Assembly: GCA_031277075.1 (NCBI GenBank)
Contig: JAISLV010000234.1
Coordinates: 1-13,055 of the forward strand
Source of the DNA: Endomicrobium sp.
GTDB taxonomy: Bacteria > Elusimicrobiota > Endomicrobiia > Endomicrobiales > Endomicrobiaceae
Length of the DNA: 13,055 nt
Reading direction: 5' to 3'
Positions within the stretch are counted from its first letter, which is position 1. Every line of letters starts with the position of its first letter. The position numbers and the translations under genes were made by a program. Under the pieces are notes generated by a model. That model was not told the DNA's origin. It did not search any database and worked only from the letters and a program-made list of their open reading frames with translations. This document shows positions 1-5,488 of the stretch, piece by piece.

Positions 1-320
1 AAGAAAAAACGACAAAAGGGCAACGGCAAGGAATAAAAGAAACAATAGGTTTGCTAACGCAAACAAAGACAAAAACCATTGGGTGTGTTTACTGACTGTG
101 CAAAATTTGACAATTCCAGAGCAAGGACGGACAAATTTTCTGTTGCAGAAATGACACAGAGACAATGTCTCAAGGCGCAGGTTTGGACTTGCGTTAGGGT
201 TTTTGGAGATACGCTAAAGCGGGCGTCGTCGTCAAAAATTAAAAAATTAGCGGAAATAGAACTCGGAACATGAATTGAGATAACTATAACTTTTCGGACG
301 CCGACTGTCTTTCTTATCGT
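1..320. other. Non-coding stretch left of the CRISPR repeats (possible leader)
   Basis: I see no convincing gene here; the open frames on both strands lack a good ribosome binding site and any family motif. A small perfect hairpin (GTTTGC, loop TAAC, GCAAAC) lies at 49-64 without a T run. Interspersed repeat copy A occupies 119-213. The roughly 105 bases between that copy and the first CRISPR repeat are AT-rich and are the natural place for a CRISPR leader, because the repeats end in ATTGAAAC on the right and arrays of this repeat type are transcribed toward that end. The leader role is inferred from position only. Confidence 0.4.
119..213 (+). repeat. Interspersed structured repeat, copy A (partial)
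   Basis: This segment matches the right half of copies B and C. It shares the block AGAGCAAGGACGGACAAATT, then CAGAGACAATGTCTC, AAGGCGCA and GCGTTAGGG, in the same order and spacing. The short palindrome GAGAC-AAT-GTCTC is kept. The left half of the element, with the TGCCGCAA/TTGCGGCA hairpin seen in the other copies, is missing or too diverged to align. It contains no open frame of its own. Confidence 0.75.
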
Positions 321-419
321 GTCGCTTCCCTCACAGGCGCGCGAATTGAAACTCGCCAAATCCCAAATCTATTTGCAGTTTATGCCTGTCGCTTCCCTCA
401 CAGGCGCGCGAATTGAAAC
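321..419 (+). CRISPR. Minimal CRISPR array: two 32-bp repeats, one 35-bp spacer
   Basis: Two identical 32-base repeats lie at 321-352 and 388-419. They begin GTCGCTTCCCTCACAGG and end GCGCGAATTGAAAC, with a unique 35-base spacer at 353-387. The GTCGC start, the ATTGAAAC end, and the repeat and spacer lengths fit the class found with subtype I-C systems, which is known family information. No cas gene is in the window, so this is either the end of a decayed array or an orphan. The expected transcription is left to right. The second repeat runs 22 bases into the convergent sir2 reading frame and supplies its stop codon. Confidence 0.85.
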
Positions 420-1129
420 ACAAGCTCGGCAAATTTTTCTAAGTCGTCAAATTTTAACGCCGCAAAATTGTCTAAAGGCGTAGGCTGGTCGTTGACTATA
501 ATGAGTTTGCCGCCTTTTCTTGCCGTTTCAAACGGGAAATACGCCGCAGGATTTACCACAAGCGACGAACCCAAAACAATCATTAAATCGGCTTTGTCGG
601 TTTCTTCTTGCGCGGCGGCTAGAGTTTTTTCATGCAGCCGTTCCCCAAAAAAAATAATGTCTGGTTTTATAACCGCGCCGCAGTCTTTGCACAGCGGCGT
701 TTTGCCGCTTTTTACGATAGGAACTATTTCTTTAAAGGCGTATTCTTTTTTACAATTTAAGCAATAGTGTTTTGCGGGCGACCCGTGAAGTTCTAAAACA
801 TGTTTTGAACCCGCCTTTTGGTGCAGCATATCAATATTTTGAGTTAATACGGCTTTTATAATGCCGTCATTTTCAAGACAAGCAAGCAAATTGTGAATAA
901 TGCTGGGTTTAAAACTTTCAAGCCCGTAAATAAAATCTTTTGTATGTTCGTAATAATACTGCGGATTTTGTAAAAAATAGTCCAAATCAAAAATTTTGTC
1001 GGCGTCAAAATCTTTGTAAAGCCCGTTTTTGCCCCTAAAATCCCTAATGCCAGAAAGCGTAGAAACGCCCGCCCCCGTAAGCGCGGCGATATGCTTAGAA
1101 CTCTCAAAAATATCTTTTAACTTTTTCAT
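398..1129 (-). CDS. cobB: Sir2-family NAD-dependent protein deacylase (sirtuin)
   Basis: A 243-residue sirtuin, the usual size for a single-domain bacterial enzyme. It removes acyl groups from lysines using NAD+ and acts in the cytoplasm. Visible motifs in order are the NAD-binding GAGVS at 19-23 followed by SGIRDFR, TQNID at 96-100, catalytic His115 in LELHG, zinc ligands C123/C126 and C147/C150, and GSSLVVNPA in the second half of the Rossmann fold. The start is preceded by a good AAAGGA site. Interspersed repeat copy B ends only 15 bases before the start, so the promoter probably lies within or beyond that repeat. The last seven residues and the stop are encoded by the second CRISPR repeat, so the native C-terminus may have been replaced. 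The core enzyme looks intact. Confidence 0.93.
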   Translation of the reverse strand: MKKLKDIFESSKHIAALTGAGVSTLSGIRDFRGKNGLYKDFDADKIFDLDYFLQNPQYYYEHTKDFIYGLESFKPSIIHNLLACLENDGIIKAVLTQNIDMLHQKAGSKHVLELHGSPAKHYCLNCKKEYAFKEIVPIVKSGKTPLCKDCGAVIKPDIIFFGERLHEKTLAAAQEETDKADLMIVLGSSLVVNPAAYFPFETARKGGKLIIVNDQPTPLDNFAALKFDDLEKFAELVFQFARL

Positions 1130-1144
1130 AAAGCGTCCTTTGTA

Positions 1145-1315
1145 TTTGGGTGTCTCTACAAACCTAACGCCCGTCTTTGCCTTGCGCCTTTAGACATTGT
1201 CTCTGCGGATTGCTACGTCAAAAAATTTGTCCGTTCTTGCTCTTAGGACGCGGCTTGCATTTTCTTTTTTGAACTGCCGCAAAATTTGCGGCAATTACAA
1301 ACATTATAGATTTTT
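1145..1315 (-). repeat. Interspersed structured repeat, copy B (full length, about 171 bp)
   Basis: Read on the minus strand this aligns almost end to end with copy C at 4280-4449. It begins with a CTATAAT-GTTTGTAATTGCC-like left end, keeps the same TGCCGCAA/TTGCGGCA hairpin, then GCGTCCTAAGAGCAAG, CAATCCGCAGAGACAATG and GGGCGTTAGG. By eye the two copies match at roughly 85 percent of positions. The element has no open frame and no transposase. It lies immediately upstream of sir2 and in the same orientation, which would place sir2's transcription signals in it. Confidence 0.85.
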
Positions 1316-1410
1316 GCAAGACGCCCATTTACAAAAATCGGCAAATTTTAATTCGCGGGTTCATTCTATAAATATTATGTAATTTGCGCAAGGCAAAAGG
1401 CGTGGAATAA

Positions 1411-1505
1411 CATATATTAAATAAAACTATAGTCAGGATTTTCGGCTGCGGCAGATGTTTTAGCGTCGCGCATTTAACGCAAAAAAGCAATACGATTGCA
1501 AATTG
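1411..1505 (+). pseudogene. Fragment of an alaX-like tRNA-editing gene
   Basis: This stretch aligns base by base with 3018-3110 inside the intact AlaX-like gene. It shares ATATTAAAT, CTGCGGCAG, TGTTTTAGCG and AACGCAAAAAA. In the matching frame it reads HILNKTIVRIFGCGRCFS, against HILNQTMIRVFNCGRCFS in the intact gene, then gains an extra triplet and a small frameshift. Homology stops on the left near an in-frame stop and on the right near 1505. It has no start and only about 30 codons, so it is a dead internal piece of a second alaX copy. Confidence 0.75.
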
Positions 1506-1531
1506 TCTATACTAAAAATATTTGTTATACT
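1503..1531 (+). promoter_or_regulatory. Candidate promoter with a direct repeat for the wHTH/NTase pair
   Basis: TTGTCT at 1503-1508 and TATACT at 1526-1531 are separated by 17 bases, a good sigma-70 layout, about 50 bases before the winged-helix gene. TATACTA occurs twice, at 1508-1514 and 1526-1532, each followed by a similar A/T stretch ending in TTTGT. Such a direct repeat over a promoter could be the operator for the winged-helix product. The operator idea is inference. Confidence 0.45.
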
Positions 1532-1581
1532 ACCAATATAATTTGTAATTAACTTTTTACAGGCGCAATAGGCGGCAAACA

Positions 1582-1905
1582 ATGATGGGAAATATTTTCG
1601 GCAATCAGACATTGGAAAAAATACTGTTATCAGTGGAAAGATACGGTCAAATTTATGCAAGCGATACTGCAAAAACTTTTGACATGCCGCTTTATTGCGT
1701 TCAAAGACAATTAAGAAAAATGGAAGAAAGCGGCGTGCTTGTAAGCAGATTTTACGGTAAAGTAAGATTGTATGAGTTTAATCCAAGATACCCTTTGGCG
1801 AACGAATTGAAAAATCTGCTCAGAAAAGCGTTTGATTTTTTACCAAAAAAAGATATTGAAAAATATTATATGAAAAGACGGCGTCCGAGATTATACGGGA
1901 AATAA
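1582..1905 (+). CDS. Winged-helix DNA-binding protein (partner of a nucleotidyltransferase)
   Basis: A 107-residue basic protein. Residues about 8-55 fit a winged helix-turn-helix: a helix around LEKILLSVERYG, a recognition region MPLYCVQRQLRKMEESG, then a wing around SRFYGKVRLYEF. The following NPRYPLANELKNLL segment is typical of ArsR-like winged-helix proteins encoded next to small nucleotidyltransferases. The C-terminus is Lys/Arg-rich (MKRRRPRLYGK). The gene is two bases upstream of the nucleotidyltransferase, so the two are probably co-translated. The likely role is a repressor or antitoxin-like regulator of the pair, inferred from context. The ribosome binding site is weak (AGGCGG), and two adjacent ATG codons make the exact start ambiguous by one residue. 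Confidence 0.75.
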   Translation: MMGNIFGNQTLEKILLSVERYGQIYASDTAKTFDMPLYCVQRQLRKMEESGVLVSRFYGKVRLYEFNPRYPLANELKNLLRKAFDFLPKKDIEKYYMKRRRPRLYGK

Positions 1906-1907
1906 TT

Positions 1908-2456
1908 ATGAAAATAGATTTTAAAAAAATGAACTTGCTTGACACCGCTTCTTATATTTGCGGACGTCTTATAAAAAAAGGCGTTAATGTAGTGCTTGTA
2001 GGAGGAGCGTGCGTATCTGTGTATACCGATAATAAATATCTTTTAAACGACTTTGATTTGGTTTGTGAAAACGCTTTGCAAGAACTTGAACCCATTTTGA
2101 ACGAGATGGGGTTTAAAAGAAAAGGCAGGTTGTTTTATAATGAAAATAGCGATTTCGTATTAGACTTTGTGCCTCCTCCTGTAATGATAGCGCAAAAGCG
2201 TATTAAAAAAACGGCGGTTATTAAAACCAAATTCGGGCAATTATATCTTTTGACTCCTACGGACTGCATAAAAGACAGATTGGCAGGATTTTATTTTTGG
2301 AACGATCCTCAAAGTTTTGAGCAAGCGGCGCTTGTTTATAAAAGTCAAAAAAAGAAAATAGACGTAAAGGATATTGAAAGATGGGCAAAACAAGAAAACG
2401 CTTACGATAAATGCAGGATATTTTTGGAAAAGATAAAATTCTGCAAGGGAAAATAA
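1908..2456 (+). CDS. Small nucleotidyltransferase-fold protein (MNT / DUF6036-like)
   Basis: A 182-residue protein with the signature of the DNA polymerase-beta-like nucleotidyltransferase fold: GG at residues 32-33 (VLVGGACVS), then D48-x-D50 in NDFDLV, and a possible third acidic residue at D86 in FVLDFVPPP. In minimal toxin-antitoxin and abortive-infection modules, such enzymes transfer nucleotides to a target and sit beside a winged-helix or HEPN partner; that is known of related families. The specific target here cannot be told from sequence. The stop codon TAA overlaps the ATG of a YjbQ fragment, and the last codons share 14 bases with the leader of the other YjbQ fragment. The C-terminus may therefore be a recombination junction. 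Confidence 0.7.
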   Translation: MKIDFKKMNLLDTASYICGRLIKKGVNVVLVGGACVSVYTDNKYLLNDFDLVCENALQELEPILNEMGFKRKGRLFYNENSDFVLDFVPPPVMIAQKRIKKTAVIKTKFGQLYLLTPTDCIKDRLAGFYFWNDPQSFEQAALVYKSQKKKIDVKDIERWAKQENAYDKCRIFLEKIKFCKGK

Positions 2457-2542
2457 TGCTTTTTAAATTGCAAATTAAAACTTCGCAAAGGGAAGAATTT
2501 GTAAATATCGCGCCTATAGATAAAAGGTTATGCTTATATTGA
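2456..2542 (+). pseudogene. 5' remnant of a YjbQ-family gene, copy 1
   Basis: A 28-codon frame beginning MLFKLQIKTSQREEFVNI matches the start of the frame at 4137, which begins MLVKLRVKTSKIEEFVNI. The bases just upstream, GGGAAAATAATGCT, are shared by both. Homology stops after about 19 codons, and the frame ends at a TGA. It lacks the conserved PHTTAAI core and is therefore non-functional. Confidence 0.7.
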
Positions 2543-2554
2543 AGGAAACTCAAG

Positions 2555-2578
2555 CCGCGCGCATTAAATCAAGCGCGG
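2555..2578 (+). other. Small GC hairpin before the TfoX-domain gene
   Basis: CCGCGC and GCGCGG pair around a 12-base loop. A run of six T residues follows after GGACGG, just before the ATG at 2594. It could act as a weak terminator for the upstream pair or hide the weak ribosome binding site GGACGG. The stem is short and the T run is not adjacent, so support is modest. Confidence 0.3.
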
Positions 2579-2593
2579 ATAGGACGGTTTTTT

Positions 2594-2959
2594 ATGGCTA
2601 CGACATTAGATTTTATAGAGTATGTTTGCGGGCAAATTGCGGGCGTTGGAAATATCAGATATAAAAAAATGTTTGGCGAATATCTTGTATATGTAAATGA
2701 AAAACCGATTTTGCTGGTTTGCGATAATACTGTGTTTGTAAAAATAGCGCCGTGTTTGTCAGATATAATGCGCGCGTCGGGAAAAGGGTTTCCTTACAAA
2801 GGCGCAAAAGAACATTATATTTTAGATATAGACGACATAGAGCTTGCTAAACGCGCGGCGGACGTTTTAGAAAAAAATACGCCTATTGAGCCGCTTAAAA
2901 AGAAAAAAAAGACGAAAGCAAATATTTTGAATGAAAAGAGCGGGAGGATTTATGCTTGA
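2594..2959 (+). CDS. TfoX N-terminal-domain protein
   Basis: A 121-residue protein matching the stand-alone TfoX/Sxy N-terminal domain: an N-terminal helix (TLDFIEYVCGQI), then IRYKKMFGEYLVYVNEKPILLVCDNTVFVKI, which is the YRKMFGEY-type hallmark, and a GKGFPYKGAKEHYIL segment. Full Sxy proteins activate competence genes, but single-domain relatives are common and mostly uncharacterised, so no competence role is claimed. The C-terminus has a run of lysines (about residues 100-108), possibly nucleic-acid contacting. The stop overlaps the chosen start of the next gene by eight bases, which suggests coupled translation. Confidence 0.85.
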   Translation: MATTLDFIEYVCGQIAGVGNIRYKKMFGEYLVYVNEKPILLVCDNTVFVKIAPCLSDIMRASGKGFPYKGAKEHYILDIDDIELAKRAADVLEKNTPIEPLKKKKKTKANILNEKSGRIYA

Positions 2960-3431
2960 AGAAAAAGATTTAAACGAAAGAACAAAAGACGACGACAAAT
3001 ATATGCACGCTACAGAACACATATTAAATCAAACGATGATAAGGGTTTTTAACTGCGGCAGGTGTTTTAGCGCGCATATTGAACGCAAAAAAAGTAAATG
3101 CGACTATAAATTAAACGCGCCGCCTGCGGCGGAACAAATGCTTGAAGTTGAACGGCGCGTCAACGAAGTAATCGCTTTAAATTTGCCCGTCAGCGCAGAA
3201 CTTATGGCAAGAGACGAAGCCGCAAAAATCTTTGATTTGGCAAGACTGCCTGAAACCGCAGGGCAAACTCTCCGCGTGGTTCGTATTGGCGATTACGACG
3301 TCTGTCCGTGTCTTGGAAAACATGTAGACAATACGTCTGAAATATTACAAGTCGGCAAATTTAAAATTATCAGTTACGACTATAACGGCGGCGTTTTAAG
3401 AGTGCGCTTTAAACTTGCAAAAGATATTTGA
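2952..3431 (+). CDS. AlaX-like trans-editing protein (tRNA-SAD domain)
   Basis: A 159-residue protein related to the second additional domain of alanyl- and threonyl-tRNA synthetases, which hydrolyses mischarged aminoacyl-tRNA (typically Ser- or Gly-tRNA-Ala). The zinc-site pattern is visible: H19-x3-H23 in HATEH near the N-terminus and C120-x3-H124 in CLGKH. The size matches short AlaX forms lacking the N-terminal OB-like extension. ATG 2952 is chosen because GGGAGGA lies 5-11 bases upstream. An in-frame ATG at 2931 would add seven residues but has no ribosome binding site. Substrate preference cannot be read from sequence. A dead fragment of a second copy lies at 1411-1505. Confidence 0.8.
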   Translation: MLEEKDLNERTKDDDKYMHATEHILNQTMIRVFNCGRCFSAHIERKKSKCDYKLNAPPAAEQMLEVERRVNEVIALNLPVSAELMARDEAAKIFDLARLPETAGQTLRVVRIGDYDVCPCLGKHVDNTSEILQVGKFKIISYDYNGGVLRVRFKLAKDI

Positions 3432-3491
3432 CAAACAAGTTAGATGTTTTCGCTTATTTATTAAAGTCTATTGAGGATGAAAAAGGGTAAA

Positions 3492-4073
3492 ATGAAATTA
3501 ATAGACATAACAAGAACTTCTCAAGACGCGCCCATATATGAAGGCGACGCAGAAATGACCGTCGTTAAAGTCTGCGATATGTCAAAAGGCGCGCCGTATA
3601 ATTCAAGCGTTATCAGCGCGGGCAGCCATATCGGCACGCATGCGGACGCTTTTTCGCATTTTATTAAAGACGGACTTTCTATTGATAAAATGCCGCTAGA
3701 CTTGTTTTACGGCACTGCCGAAGTTGTTTCGTTTAAGGCGGGGATTATCAAATTATCAGACGTTAAAGATAAAATTGAAAATACTGAAAGACTTATTGTT
3801 CAAGGAAAAGGCAAAGCATTTCTTTCAAAAGATGCGGCGCGGTATCTGGTTTCAAAAAAGATTAAACTTGTAGCGACAGACGCTCTAAGCGTTGCGCCTG
3901 CGTATAATCAAGAACGCGAAATTCATACCGTTTTGTTAAATGCGGGCATTGCTGTAATTGAAAACATTATCTTAGACGGCGTTAAACAAGGGCGGTATAC
4001 GTTAATAGCTTTTCCTATAAAAATAAAAGGCTGCGACGGCGCGCCTGTGCGGGCGGCATTGATAAAAGAATAA
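3492..4073 (+). CDS. Cyclase-family metal-dependent hydrolase (kynurenine formamidase-like)
   Basis: A 193-residue member of the cyclase/KynB family, which includes arylformamidases and other metal-dependent amide or lactone hydrolases. The family opening LIDITRT and the metal-binding motif GSHIGTHADAFSHF (HxGTHxDxxxHF) are present, as is an acidic residue pattern near the end. Length is typical (about 200 residues). ATG 3492 is chosen because the family usually begins right at KLIDIT. ATG 3477 would add five residues and is directly abutted by GAGG, which is too close. A TTGACA at 3428-3433, within the end of the preceding gene, could be a -35 box, but no good -10 is spaced correctly. No tryptophan-pathway neighbours support a kynurenine role, so the substrate is unknown. 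Confidence 0.85.
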   Translation: MKLIDITRTSQDAPIYEGDAEMTVVKVCDMSKGAPYNSSVISAGSHIGTHADAFSHFIKDGLSIDKMPLDLFYGTAEVVSFKAGIIKLSDVKDKIENTERLIVQGKGKAFLSKDAARYLVSKKIKLVATDALSVAPAYNQEREIHTVLLNAGIAVIENIILDGVKQGRYTLIAFPIKIKGCDGAPVRAALIKE

Positions 4074-4136
4074 AAATATTGATTTGTAAGAATTTAAAAC
4101 AGGGTTTGGTTTAGAAAGATAAAGGCTGGGAAAATA

Positions 4137-4280
4137 ATGCTTGTCAAATTGCGGGTAAAAACTTCAAAAATAGAAGAGTTTGTAAATATAACCGAACTTG
4201 TCAGCGGCGCAGTTGAAAAAAGCGGCGTTAAAGACGGCATTGCAATAGTCTTTTGCCCGCACACTACGGCTGCAATTTAA
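4137..4280 (+). pseudogene. YjbQ/UPF0047-family gene truncated by a repeat, copy 2
   Basis: The frame gives 47 codons beginning MLVKLRVKTSKIEEFVNI, followed by TELVSGAVEKSGVKDG, and ends in FCPHTTAAI and TAA. That is the first third of a YjbQ-family protein (about 130-140 residues; YjbQ has weak thiamine-phosphate synthase activity). It stops exactly within the conserved PHTTAAITINE motif. The stop codon belongs to interspersed repeat copy C, which begins at this point. I could not find the missing C-terminal part after the repeat, so the insertion was accompanied or followed by deletion. Confidence 0.8.
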
Positions 4281-4449
4281 AAACCTATAATGCTTGTAAT
4301 TGCCGCAAATTTTGCGGCAGTTCAAATAAGAAAATGAAGGGCGTCCTAAGAGCAAGGACGGACAAATTTTCTGATGCGGCAATCCGCAGAGACAATGTCT
4401 CTCAAGGCGCAAGGCTCGGACGGGCGTTAGGGTTTTTAGAGACGCCCAA
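4280..4449 (+). repeat. Interspersed structured repeat, copy C (about 170 bp)
   Basis: This is the best-preserved copy. In order it holds hairpin TGCCGCAA (4301-4308) with TTGCGGCA (4312-4319), CGTCC (4342-4346) with GGACG (4356-4360), TGCGG (4375-4379) with CCGCA (4384-4388), and the palindrome AGAGAC-AAT-GTCTCT (4388-4402). GGGCGTC (4339-4345) could pair with GACGCCC (4441-4447) to enclose the middle stems. It has no open frame of note and no clear target duplication, although AATT occurs on both sides. It interrupts a yjbQ gene, which is direct evidence that the element, or the DNA carrying it, has moved. Confidence 0.85.
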
Positions 4450-4596
4450 GGTGGAATTAACGGCTTATATTGTTGTCCTTCGTATCTAAATTTTCAAAAA
4501 ACTCAACATCTTTGTTTAAAACCTGCTTTTATTTCCATCTATTTAGCCGCCGTTTCCATTCATCTATGCATCGCCTCTCTCAGCGTTAAAAAAAAA

Positions 4597-4625
4597 TTGA
4601 CAAAAAAAATAAAAGTTTGTATACT
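4597..4625 (+). promoter_or_regulatory. Near-consensus sigma-70 promoter
   Basis: A perfect -35 box, TTGACA (4597-4602), and -10 box, TATACT (4620-4625), are separated by exactly 17 A/T-rich bases, and an A run lies upstream as an UP-like element. The expected transcription start is about 4632. Transcription would enter a strong hairpin within about 12 bases, so this promoter either drives a short RNA or feeds the operon through regulated read-through. Confidence 0.75.
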
Positions 4626-4644
4626 TGGGATAATTCAATACTTT

Positions 4645-4695
4645 AAACGGCAAAGACGCCGAAGAATTTTAATTCTTCGGCGTCTTTGCCGTTTT
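4645..4695 (+). terminator. 24-bp perfect hairpin with T run (terminator, possible attenuator)
   Basis: The left arm 4645-4668 (AAACGGCAAAGACGCCGAAG...) is the exact reverse complement of the right arm 4671-4694, with two T bases between them. The right arm ends in GCCGTTTTT. This is a canonical intrinsic terminator for rightward transcription. The AAA at the base of the left arm gives only a short T run on the minus strand. Its position just after a strong promoter and before an 8-kb operon is unusual. Confidence 0.85.
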
Positions 4696-4831
4696 TGCGG
4701 TTCGGAGTTCAAATGCTAAAAACAAAGCAAAAAAGGGCTTGAGCAAAAGCGGCGGCAGGGCGCGGGGCGGGAACTGTATTTTATTTTTTTCGGGGGAATA
4801 ATTGTTCGGCTTTGTTTTACGGGAGGTCAGA

Positions 4832-5488
4832 ATGTCAATTTTTGTAAGAAAAGAAAGTTTGAGAAAAGAAAAAGATTCCATAATAAATAAAACTGTCGGC
4901 GCAGGGTGCGGATGGTTTGGACTTATAAAAAAGGGACGGACTGTTAGAATAACCGACTGCGAGGGAAATCAAGCGGCGGACACCTTATTTTTTGACGCAA
5001 ATAATTGCCAAGACCATTACAGCGCGCTAAGAACTATAACCGCGCAAAAAAATATCTATCTTACAACAGGCTCTGTTTTGCTTTCTCAATCGGGCAAAGA
5101 GCTTTTAAAAATTACCGCCGACACTTGCGGCAGGCACGATACGCTTGGCGGAGCTTGTTCTTCGCAAAGCAATACCGTAAGATACGCGCATTCTAAAGAA
5201 TATATGCACAATTGCCGCGACAGTTTTATGCTCTCTTTGTCTGACGAAATAAAATATTTAAAACGCGATTTGGCGCCAAATATCAATTTTTTTATGAACG
5301 TTCCCGTAACGCCCGAAGGAGCTTTGCGTTTTGCCGACGGAGTGTCTTCTGCGGGAGCATATGTTGAAATGACGGCTCTTACCGATATAATGCTTCTTTT
5401 AAGCAATTGTCCGCAGCTTAACAATCCTTGCAACGCCTACAATCCTACGCCCGTAAAAATCTCAATTTGGGAGGGCGGAAATGAATAA
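4832..5488 (+). CDS. Urea carboxylase-associated protein 2 (DUF1989), putative carboxyguanidine deiminase subunit, paralogue 1
   Basis: A 218-residue DUF1989 protein. Family hallmarks are the N-terminal IKKGRTVRITDCEGNQAADTLFFDA, ALRTITAQKNIYLTTGS, the Cys/His cluster C99-x2-H102-x6-C109 (CGRHDTLGGACSSQSN), HNCRD, and SNCPQLNNPCNAYNPTPV near the end. UAAP1/UAAP2 pairs from guanidine-utilisation operons have been shown to remove ammonia from carboxyguanidine to give allophanate. The Cys/His residues are probable metal or catalytic ligands, an inference from conservation between the two paralogues here. ATG 4832 is chosen over an in-frame TTG at 4802 because GGGAGGT sits four bases before it. 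This is the first gene of the operon and is closely related to the protein at 6435. Confidence 0.88.
   Translation: MSIFVRKESLRKEKDSIINKTVGAGCGWFGLIKKGRTVRITDCEGNQAADTLFFDANNCQDHYSALRTITAQKNIYLTTGSVLLSQSGKELLKITADTCGRHDTLGGACSSQSNTVRYAHSKEYMHNCRDSFMLSLSDEIKYLKRDLAPNINFFMNVPVTPEGALRFADGVSSAGAYVEMTALTDIMLLLSNCPQLNNPCNAYNPTPVKISIWEGGNE

Larger units (their letters stand above)
4450..4831. other. Intergenic region before the nitrogen-scavenging operon
   Basis: No gene is visible in these 382 bases. The left third is featureless. A sigma-70 promoter (4597-4625) and a long perfect hairpin with a T run (4645-4695) sit in the middle. After the hairpin comes a G-rich purine stretch at about 4749-4770 and a strong ribosome binding site, GGGAGGT (4821-4827). 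I looked for the conserved pieces of guanidine riboswitches and did not recognise them. Confidence 0.6.

Noticed and set aside
2931..2951. Upstream ATG for the AlaX-like gene
   Set aside because: There is no ribosome binding site before it, whereas GGGAGGA lies within the added segment directly before ATG 2952.
3471..3491. TTG 3471 or ATG 3477 as start of the cyclase-family gene
   Set aside because: The protein family begins at KLIDIT, which fits ATG 3492. The only Shine-Dalgarno-like GAGG abuts ATG 3477 with no spacing.
4450..4560. The missing C-terminal part of the YjbQ-family gene after repeat copy C
   Set aside because: Translating the joined frame past the repeat gives no TINEN-like continuation or other family motif.
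4802..4831. In-frame TTG start that would lengthen the first UAAP2 gene by ten residues
   Set aside because: ATG 4832 has a strong GGGAGGT site at the right distance. The TTG has none, and the extra residues (MFGFVLREVR) overlap that site.
4500..4831. Guanidine-I, -II, -III or -IV riboswitch upstream of the operon
   Set aside because: I looked for the conserved ykkC core, paired ACGR hairpin loops and the compact class-III sequence and recognised none. Only a terminator-like hairpin is present. A covariance search could overturn this.
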